64,000 nt of DNA. Origin: Microvelia longipes (lineage: Eukaryota > Arthropoda > Insecta > Hemiptera > Veliidae). Shown here in pieces: positions 33,072 to 45,400 of this stretch. The stretch lies in contig JACMZG010001914.1 of NCBI GenBank assembly GCA_018340805.1, positions 8,120,924 through 8,184,923 of the forward strand, written 5' to 3'. The notes under the pieces are model-generated. The model saw only the letters and a list, made by a program, of their open reading frames with translations, had not been told where the DNA came from and did no database searches. Each line of letters opens with the position of its first letter. Position 1 is the first letter of the stretch. Both the position numbers and the translations under genes were made by a program.

Positions 33072-33449
33072 TTGAGTTACGGGGTTGGTGAAAAGGACCT
33101 TAAAGTTGGTCTACTCACCAGGCTTGACCTCCCCACCCCCCTACTACTATTACTACTTGATATAAAGTATAAGCACTATAGAATGTACAGTAGTTCTGAC
33201 CCTGCTTCATCAATTCGTATGGTGTGCTTTACCTTACATTGGTCCTTCGTTCGAGAAAATTGCTTGAGTGTTGTTATATCAAGGATATAACATTGCTTTT
33301 CTGGACCCCTGAGAAGTATTGTATCTAAGCCCAAGGATAGTACGCATACTCTAAAAAAAGCGGTGTGTATTTAATGAAATGTAGCTTTGTGACGCATCGT
33401 ACGTCGGCCAATCTGGAAGAAAAATTTGGTGAGAGGACATTAGTTATTG

Positions 33450-33650
33450 AATCCTAAAGGCTCGGCTCTTCTGTAGATCAGACATAAAATGCCTATACTG
33501 GGGCTCATAAGGAAGACACTTCTATCTAAGGGAGTTAGCAAAAAGGGTCCAAAAATGTGGCCTACTTGCTAGGTGGTCTAACACCTACAATTTTTTTACA
33601 ATTACTACAAAGTGATAGTAATTCTCCCTCATTACTATCACTACATATAA
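33450..33650 (+). mobile_element. LINE 3'-end fragment
   Basis: GCAAAAAGGGTCCAAAAATG, TGGCCTACTTGCTAGGTGG and a pyrimidine-rich CTATCACTAC end match 55,165-55,315 and the tail of the preceding fragment. Confidence 0.5.
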
Positions 33651-33778
33651 ATATATTTTAATGTAGAGGTGTGCTTTGTGCAGAACACAAATGTCCCCAA
33701 GGCTAGCACTAAACACAATTGTTCACATGGCTAGCAAAAAAACACATTTATAGCTGGTATCGCGGAACCAAGTTTAAC

Positions 33779-33820
33779 CATCGTAATCAGGGACCTCTGA
33801 AACGGTCCCTGATTACGATG
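33779..33820. repeat. Perfect 17-bp hairpin
   Basis: CATCGTAATCAGGGACC and its exact complement are separated by TCTGAAAC. It lies about 120 bp beyond the stop of gene B on its downstream side. The loop and flank resemble a motif seen at 2093 and 28,384. Confidence 0.75.
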
Positions 33821-33908
33821 TGACACGATTTGTGTCACATTCCTAAACTTCTCGGTATGAGAACTAACCATCGTATAAAAGAAAACATACATTTATTTAA
33901 ATAGCACG

Positions 33909-33914
33909 TTTATT
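33909..33914 (-). terminator. Polyadenylation signal of gene B
   Basis: AATAAA on the minus strand, 28 bases downstream of the gene B stop codon. A second AATAAA-containing stretch lies about 15 bases further. Confidence 0.65.
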
Positions 33915-33941
33915 AAAATAACTATTAGTCCACAATACTAA

Positions 33942-36900
33942 TCAAGGCAAAGACACTTTAAAATTGAACGGTAATTTGATATTTTCAAATCTACTTCTAT
34001 AATCACTCTTAATAATATCAGCTGCTTTCTCAGCGATCATGATAGTGGCTGCGTTAGTATTAGCTCTTGGAACAGAAGGCATAACCGAAGCATCCACAAC
34101 TCTCAGCTTTTTAATTCCTTTTACTCTCAGCTGTGGATCTACTACTGTTGAATTAGATTCCACTCGACCCATTTTGCAAGTACCCACTGGATGATAAATG
34201 GTTTGACTGTACACTTCTGCTATGCACGTTAAGTTATATTTACTAAACTCTTTGGTTATACATTCACTAATATACTTATCATATATTTTAGGTGAATAGT
34301 TAAGTAATTTATTAGATTTCATAAGATTAATTGTAAAATTCAATCCAGCAATTGCAGATGATAAGTCATCATCATTTTCTAAATATCTCGGATCAATTAG
34401 TGGTGCTCCATATATATCTGAATCATTTAATCTCACAGTTCCGGCCGACTTTGGCTTTAGAACTGTCGTTAGAATCATCAGAACATTTGACTCTTTTGGT
34501 ATTCTTAAATTTTCAATCAAATGTAGTTGAACATCAGGTGGTTCTTGAGTAATGCTTTTAAAATTGTTTGAACTGTTAAAAAACGCAACCATAGATAGTC
34601 CATTACTTGTGAATGGACCATTCTTATTTCGAGCAAAATTTAAAGCGTTTTCTGAACTTAATAAAGTATCTGGGTTTACATTTGTGTAATTATCTAAGAT
34701 GAAAGGAATACCTATTAGTACATGATCTTGTAAATTATTACCAACAGGTAAATCTGCAATTACTGGTATTTTATACTTGTCTAAATGCTCTTTCGGACCA
34801 ACTCCAGATAACATCAATAACTGGGGAGTGTTTATGGCTCCTGCTGAAAGAATGATCTCTTTAGATGCTAAAATCCGCTTTATTGAACCTCTAAGGCTAA
34901 AAGTAACACCTGTTGCATCTCTTGATGCAGGATTAATAAGAATTTTATTTACTCTTGCATTTTTAACTATGTGTAAATTTGGTTTAGTCCAGTTGTTGAG
35001 AAATGCTGTTGATGTGCTTGCTCTCATAGCGTTATCGAGAGTTGCCTGGGTACGGCTGATACCTATCTGCTTTTCACCATTGTAGTCAATATTGGGTAAA
35101 CCGGATTCTTCTCCGGCCTTGATGAGGTCAGAATAAAGTGGGTGATTGTAGTTGGAGTACTGGACTCCTAATAATCCTCCTTGTTTGTGGTAAGGTCCAT
35201 TTATGCTGCTTATTCTATTATCTTCTGATCTGTAAAAAAAATCGAATGTTATGTCGCCATTTTTATGAGACTTCCTGAAGAAACACACCTCCTCACCCAA
35301 TACCGTGAGATGAATAACCCCACAAGCATAATTTTTTATGTAAATTCGCTAAAATGAGCCAATAAAACGTGAGGCCTATTCTAAGTTCAATGTCTATGTG
35401 TACCTATATGAGTAACATCTGTGAAATATAATACTGATTAACCCAATTATCTACCTAGGTATATTAAGTAAACTTTTTGTTGCCTAGACAATAAAATCCC
35501 ACTTAGCTGATTTTTGAAGCAAGCGCTTCAAAAAATATCAACCCATGTCTTACAAAGTAAAAAAAAATCCATTTGTCAACAAGAAACTTAGAATTAAAAA
35601 GAAGAGATACATTAGAAAATAAGAACTACTTGGAAAGAATCGATTAAATGAAATTTTAATATCAATTAATGCAATTACTTTAGAAAATACGGAAGAACAT
35701 GTTGATAGCTCCAACCTGCTGCTCCGTTGGCCTCCCATTCGTCAAAGTCTTGCTTATTTCCTCTGACATAAACCATTCCATTATTACTACTGCATCCTCC
35801 CATCATATGACCTCGTGGGTATGAGCAAATCCCATTTGTGTCTGCAAGGTATAAGAATGTTAAAACGAGGTTTTAGGAAGAGGGTTAAATTAATTACAAT
35901 GTCATGAACACTTATCAAAGGTATTTAGTTGGTATTCTAGTTTTAATTGGAGCAACAGATCCCATTCTCATAACTACCCCTATTGGGTAACTTTCATAAT
36001 TTAATTACTAATGAAATATAATTATTGATAGCAAATCATTCAAGTGTATTGAGAAGGAATAATTATTCAAAATCATGATTCAAGTTGTAGTGCGACTATT
36101 ACAAGTGCAACTCAAATAAATCGTAAGATTGTTATATTTTGTACTCTTGTTTCCAACATCCCGTGTTTTAAATTATTATATAAACCTAAAATGTCTAAGA
36201 CAGTGACAGTTATAGCAACCATGATTTATTTATCATATGTATAAATAAAACACGGATGGTTGCACGGATGGTCTTACGGATGGTTGCTCTGTAAGATATT
36301 TTATGATATAGGTATATACCATGAAAGGACGTGGGTAGCGAATAACGAATCCTTTAACATAACCCATTATTCTCACCAGACGAAGCGTAATATTTATCGA
36401 AAAAACGGCTTTTTCAATGCCGTTTTACGACTTGTACTGATAAACTGCTTACCAAGACATGCTCTCGACTGACGAACGGTTGTGTAGTTCCAGTCCTGAG
36501 CATTATTCCTTAAAGTGGTATGAAATGCAGGCGTTTTCGATAAAATTGTCTCATCACCTCCTGATTCCAATAGTAATATTTTCCATGAAGGCACTTCCGA
36601 TAATCTTCTAGCTAGTACACTTCCTGTAAAGAATTATGGAGGTGTGACATAGTTATTGCCTTATGATGTGTTTTCTTAGCTCAAATTCTGTACAAATATA
36701 TGACGAAGGGCCTACTGCCACTAAAGTAACTTCCACATAAAATTAAAAAAAATCATTTTGAAATATAATTAGATGTTTTAGCAAAGGATGCATTCATCCT
36801 TATAAGCCTCATAATTAATTTCCTCATAGTAATGCCTTACAACCTCATTAACTTATGAGGTTTTTTCTTAATTAATCTTAGATCCTTACAACCTATGTGT

Positions 36901-37711
36901 TGTAACATCACAAAGCTTATTTGTGATGTTACAACCTATGTGTTGTAACATCACAAAGCTTATTTGTGATCACGCAAAGATTTTATTCTTAAACTACGGC
37001 AGCAATTTTCATCTAAATCGCACGGAATTTAGATGGCGTATTTATTCAGGCCTTGAATTTCTTTTCACAATACAAGTCGTATTTCTTGAGCTTCTGTAAC
37101 ATAATTTCATATCTCTACGGCCATTAAAGACGATCTATATGGTATATGTCATTAAACATAAAACTATACGATATATGTCAAACTGTAGCTTGATGAAAAA
37201 TTACAGGAATATAGTGATATTGGTATGAAGTTTAATCCAATTTTCAAAATCAGCAATACAATGGTATGCTATTTTAAATTTTTAAAGCGGTAACAAAATT
37301 ACCATACATGGGTGATAGTGGCCATGTATGGGTGCCATGCTATTATTTACCAATAATAGAGGTAAATTTGAACTCGCAAAGGTCAATTTACTGGGGGGGG
37401 GGGGGGGGTTAGAGACCAAATCGAAAGTCTTAGGCCATGTTTTCCTCTTATTTTTAAAAAGTTCATGTTGGTGCATCTGAACGTTCCACCCGGTATATAG
37501 CATTCACGTCTCTAATGACGATAAATTTGATTCAAGTAATTTTGTCTAGAAAAACTATTAAAAACTTACCTGCAGAGCCAGCACCAACAATAATAAAATC
37601 ATAACTAGCAAACATTCTATCGGTTGAATCTGTTGGAGTCACCGCCATCTCTGGGTAATAGTATGATATAAGAGCTACATATATAGCGTTAAATATACTC
37701 CAGCTGAGCAT
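33942..37711 (-). CDS. GMC oxidoreductase B (glucose dehydrogenase-like), intact
   Basis: Four exons: 37,570-37,711, 36,453-36,623, 35,679-35,841, 33,942-35,229, spliced in phases 1, 1 and 2, giving 587 aa. The start ATG (37,709-37,711) opens a hydrophobic leader ([20 protein letters not shown]), so the product is probably secreted or membrane-anchored. The FAD-binding GxGxxG is VGAGSAG at 42-48. GMC signature 2 ([15 protein letters not shown]) is at 289-303. Catalytic His is H505 in [10 protein letters not shown], and the partner Asn is N551 in RANTNAAT. Signature 1 is unusual: GGCSSNN where the family norm, and gene C, has GGSSSIN. Family members oxidise alcohols or sugars using FAD; the substrate is not predictable. 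Length is normal. Introns are short (946, 611, 449 bp). It is the donor-like relative of pseudogene A and shares a near-identical 187-bp tract with gene C. Confidence 0.93.
36870..36970. repeat. 43-bp palindromic unit, two copies (gene B intron 1)
   Basis: The unit CTTATTTGTGATGTTACAAC, CTATGTGTTGTAACATCACA, AAG is itself inverted-repeat (GTGATGTTACAAC / GTTGTAACATCAC) and is repeated directly. Confidence 0.8.
37393..37408 (+). repeat. G16 homopolymer (gene B intron 1)
   Basis: Sixteen consecutive G on the plus strand in AT-rich sequence. Its exact length is unreliable in most assemblies. Confidence 0.9.
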
Positions 37712-38749
37712 GACTTCCTTTATTATTCAGCCGAATAAACACAAAGAACTCGGCGATGATTTTTCTAAAAACAATGTTGGAAAAATTACAAGTCATACAG
37801 ATGGAAATTAAATTAAAAAATCAATAAAGAGGGAAAATCAAATGAGATTGAGCAAAAGAGAAACTATAGTAAAGGTAAACCAGATGTTTTTATTAAGATT
37901 TTGAAGAAAATTCCAACGACAGAGTATTGCCTTAAATATAACTTAAAATTACGATTGCTTTTATTACATTCAAAAAAATAGAGTTAAATTAGTTAAATTA
38001 CTAATTACAATTAATACTTGAAAGGGAAAAAACAAATATAATATCAAAAATGTACTTAAGTTAAATAGTGCACACGAAATAAAAAATTTAATTAGATTCG
38101 GACTTAAACCACTATAGGATGTGGCAAAATGTATTTTCTTACACAAATTATTAACATTTTAAACTAAACTATTCAAATAAATGTAATAAAAACAAAAATT
38201 TGGAGTACCGTAAATAGTTTGTTTGCATTTACTAGGGTAAAACAAAATGGCCGCGCCCATAGGAATATTTGTACCAACTCCCTGGTGGACAAAATGTGAA
38301 CTACATGCCAGCTCCGAAAGAAATCGCGTTTGTTTCCCTACTTGGTTTAAAATTATTTTAGTCTAAAGGAACACATTTTACATCTTTTTTAGCAAAAGTG
38401 TTAAATGCATTTGAGCGGAAAATAAGAAACCTTGAATATGACTTTATAATTACTTCTTAAGCTAAAAGCTTCCAAGTTTATTTTTATTAAACTTGTTTAA
38501 TTCAATATATTATATTGTTAATATTATTCATACATACCTGATATTAAAGTTACCCACGAAATGTTAAATATGTCAACAAATAACTGTTTTAGATTATTTT
38601 AAAGACAAATCTTATCCACATTCTTTATAACTATTATTTCAGAAAATTTCTAACATAATTGGCTCACCAAATATTTTACTTGTCATACCAGTATCAAGGT
38701 TACTACTTATCGTTTATTCACGCGTTTTGCACGCATAAATAAAAATGAT
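37712..38749. other. Upstream of gene B; no gene seen
   Basis: Presumed 5' flank and promoter region of gene B. The 20 bases just upstream of its ATG do not resemble those of gene A. No TATA box could be placed with confidence. Confidence 0.4.
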
Positions 38750-39030
38750 GGTACGCATTTCCGCCATCTGAGCGAATTTCCTTCGTAACAAGCGGTTTTT
38801 TGCTCAACAATCCATATCTTGGTTAAGTTTTTCAGTTCATACCTTATAATCTGAGCAGCAGACCCGTAGCCACTGGAAAATTGTCGCCCCTTCTAACAAA
38901 GCAGTTTTCTACAGAAGTCCCTTAATGGCGAGAGAAACATCGCACCTTCTAGAATTAGCCCCCTCCCGCAAATTTTAGTTGGATACGGGCCTGCTGAACA
39001 GTAGTATTACTATAGTTACAGTTTATTTCC
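38750..39030 (+). mobile_element. R6-related element, interrupted
   Basis: GAGCGAATTTCCTTCGTAAC, 'gctcaacaatccatatcttgg' and following sequence match R6. It is split by the small MITE at 38,859. Confidence 0.5.
38859..38993. mobile_element. 135-bp hAT-like MITE with 8-bp TSD
   Basis: Ends CAGACCCGTAGCCA and (reverse complement) CAGGCCCGTATCCA. Flanks CTGAGCAG and CTGAACAG are 8-bp duplications with one mismatch. The interior is non-coding (GTCGCCCCTTC; GCCCCCTCCCGC). Confidence 0.68.
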
Positions 39031-39560
39031 GGATAATTATAGACGTCTGAAATGTATTTCTGACACACGCCCGCCTGCCACTCATTCCATTGACGAATTT
39101 TTTTTAAATATATTCGCTATAACTTTAAAGTACTTGCGAAGTAGGTTAAAATTTACTTAATTATCAACTTTTAATATGTTAATTTAATATTCTTTAAGCG
39201 TTATCATTACTTTTTTAAATAGATTTGTATACACTTTTACAACTTAATTGTTAACTTAGACAAAGATACAACGAGTTTACTTTTGCAGTAACAGTGTCAT
39301 TGAGATCAAATTAAGTAATTCAAAGTAAGTAGGGTCATGTATGTGAGTGTGTATGGTTCCAATTTAAATAACAAAAAGTACTAAAGTCTTCTGATAAAGG
39401 TCGTGTTCAGATTAAAGAAAGTTGAAGGCTATGTCTTCGATAAAGACTGGGTTGATAAGGAAGTTGAAGTTTAGGCCTTCAATAGTGCTCCTTTATCGAA
39501 ATATGGCAAAATGGCAAATTACATAAATAAATAAAAATAATAATAATTAAACCTAAATCT
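39031..39560. other. No gene seen
   Basis: AT-rich sequence. GAAGGCCTT-like repeats at 39,420-39,490 are unassigned. Confidence 0.45.
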
Positions 39561-39567
39561 CAGAATA

Positions 39568-39862
39568 CAATGGTTATCCAAAGTCTAGAGTAATATGACT
39601 TCGGACTCGCTTTGTTCGTCCTCAGATGGTTATCCAAATTCTAGAGTAATATTTCGGACTCGCTTTGCTCGTCCTCAGAATACAATGGTTATCCAAAGTC
39701 TAGAGTAATATGATTTCGGACTCGCTTTGCTCGTCCTCAGAATACAATGGTTATCCAAAGTCTAGAGTAATAGGATTTCGGACTCGCTTTGCTCGTCCTC
39801 AAATACAATGGTTATCCAAGTCTAGAGTAATATGACTTCGGGCTCGCTTTGCTCGTCCTCAT
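39568..39862 (-). repeat. Minisatellite, about 60-bp unit, five copies, R1-derived
   Basis: Unit: AGAATACAATGGTTATCCAA, AGTCTAGAGTAATATGACTT, CGGACTCGCTTTGCTCGTCC, TC. The CGGACTCGCTTYGCTCGTCC part is the R1 end adjoining the 5S-like segment, so a piece of R1 was amplified locally. Confidence 0.85.
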
Positions 39863-40435
39863 GTTTTAGCAATGCATGCTTGTGATGAAATAATCCTGAG
39901 TGACGACAGAACTGGTTTTATATGAAGATGTCCTGGCAATGAAAATGAATAGAGGTCATTCTCTGCACCTTTATAACTTCGCAGAGTTCCCTTATAATAT
40001 AGGAAGTAATTATACTTTTAAGTTATTTAATTTTGTGTTAAATCTTGGATTTAAACTATTTAAATGATGACGGTAGTCTTAAACGCCTAAGACACACTTG
40101 GAAGTAAAGAATATAGGAATATAGATTATGAGACTAGGCTTTAAAATAAGATAACTGCAGAAAATTTGTTTATTGACAAGTAAAGCGTCAAGTTATAAAT
40201 CAATAATATCGCATTTCAGCTATGCTGGATAAACTATTTTTGAGGGGGCTCAGTTCGTAAATAAATTAAAGAAAAAAAACTAAAATTTGTTCCTTATATC
40301 GAATAAAGCTATAAAAAAATTAAACATTTTACTTTAAAGTATAAGTATGTAAATCAGAACTTATAGTATATGTATAATCGCCTTAGTCCCCTTTCTTATC
40401 CCCTCCCCACCCAATTTTTTTCTTTTTTATTCCTT
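39863..40435. other. No gene seen
   Basis: AT-rich sequence without recognisable features. Confidence 0.45.
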
Positions 40436-40780
<345 letters not shown>

Positions 40781-41270
40781 TGTATGGAAGAGTTTTTACC
40801 CTAGCGTAAGGCGAACGATAGCTCTAAGACTTTCTCAAATAAAAACGAAACTTGGAATATCAGGAGATGTTGGGGAGGTTACGAGGCCTACCGTTTATTA
40901 TGGCATCATCAACCCGAGTCTTTGAGGTTATGATGAAGAATGTAGCTCTGAGGGGCCGGCGGAGCTTTGCTGAGGCCGAAGACCCATATTTCAAAGGGGG
41001 GACCGGGGAACTACTGATCAAGAATATATTTTTTTATAAAGTATGAGTTCTTTGGCGGAACTGGTCTAAAAAGTGTCTTTTAAGGTCTTTTATATTAAAA
41101 AATATTATTATTTATTAGCATATACCTCAAAAATGCATATATTTTGTCTCAGGAGGCATAGCTAAATCGATCCATCCCCCTGCCTAATAAGTCACTTTCC
41201 GATATAAATACGGCAATAAGTTATTGGCAAGTTCATAAAACTAAATAAATAAGTAACTATAATAATAATG
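40781..41270. other. No gene assigned; GC-richer patch
   Basis: 40,850-41,010 is GC-richer with an open frame (MLGRLRGLPFIMASSTRVFE) that I do not recognise. A relic of a transposon end is possible. Confidence 0.3.
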
Positions 41271-41273
41271 ACC

Positions 41274-41483
41274 GTCTTAGGGCCTTTCGACCCTTCAAGG
41301 TATTCGCCCTGCGGGAACCACCTCGGGTGGGTCACATGTACTATGCTCAAAGTAATGCTAAATTTAGTGAAATTTTTTTACATCAAATTCTATTTATAAA
41401 AACTGAGAGCATAGCCTGGGCTGTGAACCCCGGACCTCCGGTGCCGAAGTCCAGTACTATACGACCGCGGCTACGGAGGCAGA
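41274..41483 (-). mobile_element. tRNA-derived SINE
   Basis: The minus strand starts TCTGCCTCCGTAGCCGCGGT with a B box GGGGTTCACAGCCC, then CTATGCTCTCAG, and ends GGTTCCCGCAGGGCGAATAC. Same element as 13,358-13,582. Confidence 0.7.
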
Positions 41484-42129
41484 TAAATAACTATAAATTA
41501 AAAGGAAATAAAATAATGATAAATTATTACTTACTTTAACTTGGTGTATAAGACACATCAAAAACATTTAGCACTTCCACAATTTGAATAAACTTTTTAT
41601 CCAACAACTATAAATTAACTAACTATTACGATTAGGAAGCTCGTATCCAATCCTTAGGTATATTTAAAACTATTACTCCATGTGTTAATTACGGATAATT
41701 GATAAAAAATGACAAAGTAGTAAACTAACAATTCTAATTAAAAACTGTTAAATTCAAAATCGGTATGATAGACAATTTTTTAAATTTCCACTATTTTCAT
41801 AAACGCGATTGTGAAATATTGTTTAATTACGTTTAATATGTGTCCCTAACAAAGGAATTACATCAAACCAGCAAAACTTACATAAATAAAACTATTCAAC
41901 CACTTAATGAAAGAAAATTATTATTAGTTAAAATTTAAAAAAGTATAAATACGTATTTTTATAAAATAATAAATTCATTTAATAAAATTTGTTATTTAGG
42001 ATAACTCGATATTGGTCAAGGTATTCTCTATCAATATTATAAAAATTTATCTAATATGAATCTAATAACAATAAATATAGATATGTATATACATATATTA
42101 AATACCTTAAAAATATATGATACATACAT
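41484..42129. other. No gene seen
   Basis: AT-rich flank downstream of gene C and its TA tract. Confidence 0.45.
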
Positions 42130-42176
<47 letters not shown>

Positions 42177-42224
42177 ATATATAATATATATAAATATATA
42201 TTTATATATATATATATATATAAT

Positions 42225-42275
<51 letters not shown>

Positions 42276-42276
42276 T
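42130..42276. repeat. (TA)n microsatellite
   Basis: AT tract about 200 bp downstream of the gene C stop codon. The flanks on either side share GATATGTATATACATATATT, a local duplication. Confidence 0.95.
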
Positions 42277-42480
42277 AGATTGATACATACTTAATACATA
42301 CATAGATATGTATATACATATATTAAATACATTAATAAAAATTTGTTGAGCTGTCTCAAAATGATTCTAATCAATCTTAAATTTAGCAATGTATTAATGA
42401 CAATAAATTAATCTTAAGACTTGAGAAGTAAAAATGTGGTAATAGAGAGTACCATACTTCTCAATGGCGCATCTAGATTA

Positions 42481-45400
42481 CTAACAATTCTCTTTGCCAT
42501 AATTATTCAACTGTTTGCCATAACTAATTTTAATAATATCAGCTGCTTTCTCAGCGATCATGATAGTGGCTGCGTTAGTATTAGCTCTTGGTATAGAAGG
42601 CATTACTGAAGCATCCACAACTCTCAGTTTTTTAATTCCTTTTACTTTCAGCTGTGGATCTACTACTGTTGAATTAGATTCCACTCGACCCATTTTGCAA
42701 GTACCCACTGGATGATAAGCCGTCTGTGAGTAACTTGAAGCCATACAAGTAAAATATTCTATAGAATCATTCAGTTTGTCCGTACACGGCATATATGGGA
42801 TAGTGTGGATTTTAGGCGAGAAGGTAGCTAACGACTCTGATTTCATTAATTCATCCACGAACTGTAACCCTGTCACTATTTTATCCAAATCTTCATCATT
42901 ACTCAAATAGTTAGGATCAATCAATGGGTAAACATCTGGATCATTGTTTTTCAATTTAATTGATCCAATTGATTTTGGTTTCGTGACAGTGACACACATA
43001 AGCAGGATGTCAGTTGATGGTAATTGTGGTACGCCTTCAATTGCTGTCACTTGAATATCAGGAATATTCCCAGTTAAATTGATAAACATCATAACCGGGA
43101 CTAAATTTGATGTGTAAAGTCCATTTTTTTCCTGAACGTATTCTAAGCTATGTTCAGCAGTAAGGGAAGACAGAGGCTGGTTATTCGTGTAGTTATCTAA
43201 TTTAAGCATTAGAGGAACGAAAATATGATCCTGAAAGTTCATTCCAACTGGCAAATCAGCATTTACTTGGATGGCCAAGCTTTCTAAGTGATCTTTTGGT
43301 CCTATGCCTGAAAGCATTAAAAGCTGAGGAGAATTAATTGCTCCTGCTGAAAGAATTATTTCTTTAGAAGCTGAAACAGTTGTTAGTTTGCCATTTTTTC
43401 TTAACATAACACCTGTTGCTTGCTTTGTTTTTGGATTAATAATGACTTTCGTTACTTTCGCATGTTTGAGAATATGTAGATTAGATCTATCTGCTGTCAA
43501 GAGAAAAGCAGAAGATGTGCTCCATCTCGTAGCATTGTTCACAGTTATTTGACTTCTGCTAATTCCTATTTGCTCTTCTCCATTGTAATCCCTTTCTGCA
43601 ATTCCCTTTTCTTTTGCAGCTATTATTAAAGGGTCTGTTATAACACTTTTATATTTGGAATATTGAACTGTTAGTGGGCCATCTGTTCCATGATAACGTG
43701 GATCTGATGGTCCTCCATCGTTAAGAAAATTTTCAGATCTGAAACAATCATTCATATAGTTTAATTTGGTGTTAAAATTACACTAAGAGACCGAAACCCT
43801 TTTGTTTTAGTTAGAAGGGCAAACTGGAATGAATTCTCCTACACATTCTTTATTTGAACAATATCATAAGCATCATTCTTTCATGGAAATACTCTAAAAA
43901 TACTCTTAGAATCAATTGATTCTGAGAACAAAATGTTATATTTTATCAAATTTAATTAATTAATTGAAAGAAATATCTAGCTAATGGGAATGAAAATATG
44001 GAAAGTGTCGAGGCCCTCCCTTCCAAAAATCTACCTCCACACTCCCCTCTTCCTTGACCCCAACCTCATTAGCTCATTTTTTTTCTTTGAAAATTCGCTA
44101 CAAATTAATAACTTTTTTACCACATCGGATCCTTACCTCATCCTCTATACTTCAGACTCGCTTCGCTCGTCCTTAAAATATCAATTTATACAGCTACAAG
44201 TCAGAAGATCTTAAAACAGATAAAACGGATAATTCTGATGAAATCTCGGTCCTGTAATTTGTTTTAGTTACTTTTATACCTGCGGTACTAGGTAAGGAGA
44301 GTAAAAATTTATACTGCGCGATGCTATTTCACTAGAAATTTGAAAAAAATATCAAACAATTGTTTGAATACCAGTACTCAATGTTAATACTTTTTGTATT
44401 AAATATCAACATAATTGTATTGAATACCAGTACTCCATGTTAATACTTTTTGTATTAAAATATCAACATAATTGTTATTGAATACAGTACTCCATGTTAA
44501 TACTTTTGAAAATATTAATTGTATTGAATACCAGTACTCAATGTTAATACTTTTTGTATTAAAATATCAACATAATTGTATTGAATACCAGTACTCAATG
44601 TTAATACTTTTTGAATTAAAATATTATCATAATTGTATTGAATACCAGTACTCAATGTTAATACTTTTTGTATTAAAATATCAACATAATTGTATTGAAT
44701 ACCAGTACTCAATGTTAATACTTTTTGTATTAAAATATCAATAAAATTGTATTAAATACCAGTACTCAATGTTAATTCATTTTGTATTAAAATATCAATA
44801 AAATTATATTGAATACCATTACTCAATGTTAATACTTTTTGTATTAAAATATCATCATAATTGTATTGAATACCAGTACTCAATGTTAATATTTTTTGTA
44901 TTAAAATATCAACATAATTGTATTGAATACCAGTACTCCATGTTAATACTTTTTGTATTAAAATATCAACATAATTGTATTGAATACTATACTCAATGTT
45001 ATATACTTTTTGTATTAAAATATCAACATAATGGTATTGAATACCAGTACTAATGTTAATACTTTTTGTATTAAAATATCAATAAAATTATATTAAATAT
45101 TAGTACTCAATGTTAATACTTTTTATATTAAAATATCAATAAAATTGTATTGAATACCAATACTCAATGTTAACACTTTTTATATTAAAATATCAATAAA
45201 ATTGTATTGAAACCAATACTCAATGTAATACTTTTTGTATTAAATATCAATAAAATTATATTAAATATTAGTACTCAAGTTAATACTTTTTATATTAAAA
45301 TATCAATAAAATTGTATTGAGTACCAGTACTCAATGTTAACACTTTTTATATAAAATATCAATAAAATGTATTAAATACAGTATCAATGTTAACCTTTTT

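Noticed and set aside
34777..35085. Plus-strand frames opposite gene B exon 4 (also 23,430-24,025 and 34,352-34,552)
   Set aside because: Antisense shadows of GMC exons.
36840..36970. CRISPR-like repeats
   Set aside because: Only two directly adjoining palindromic units, in a eukaryotic intron.
44472..45053. Open frames with a 19-residue repeat
   Set aside because: The 57-bp minisatellite unit is a multiple of three, so long frames arise on both strands. It is intronic and its units contain many indels.
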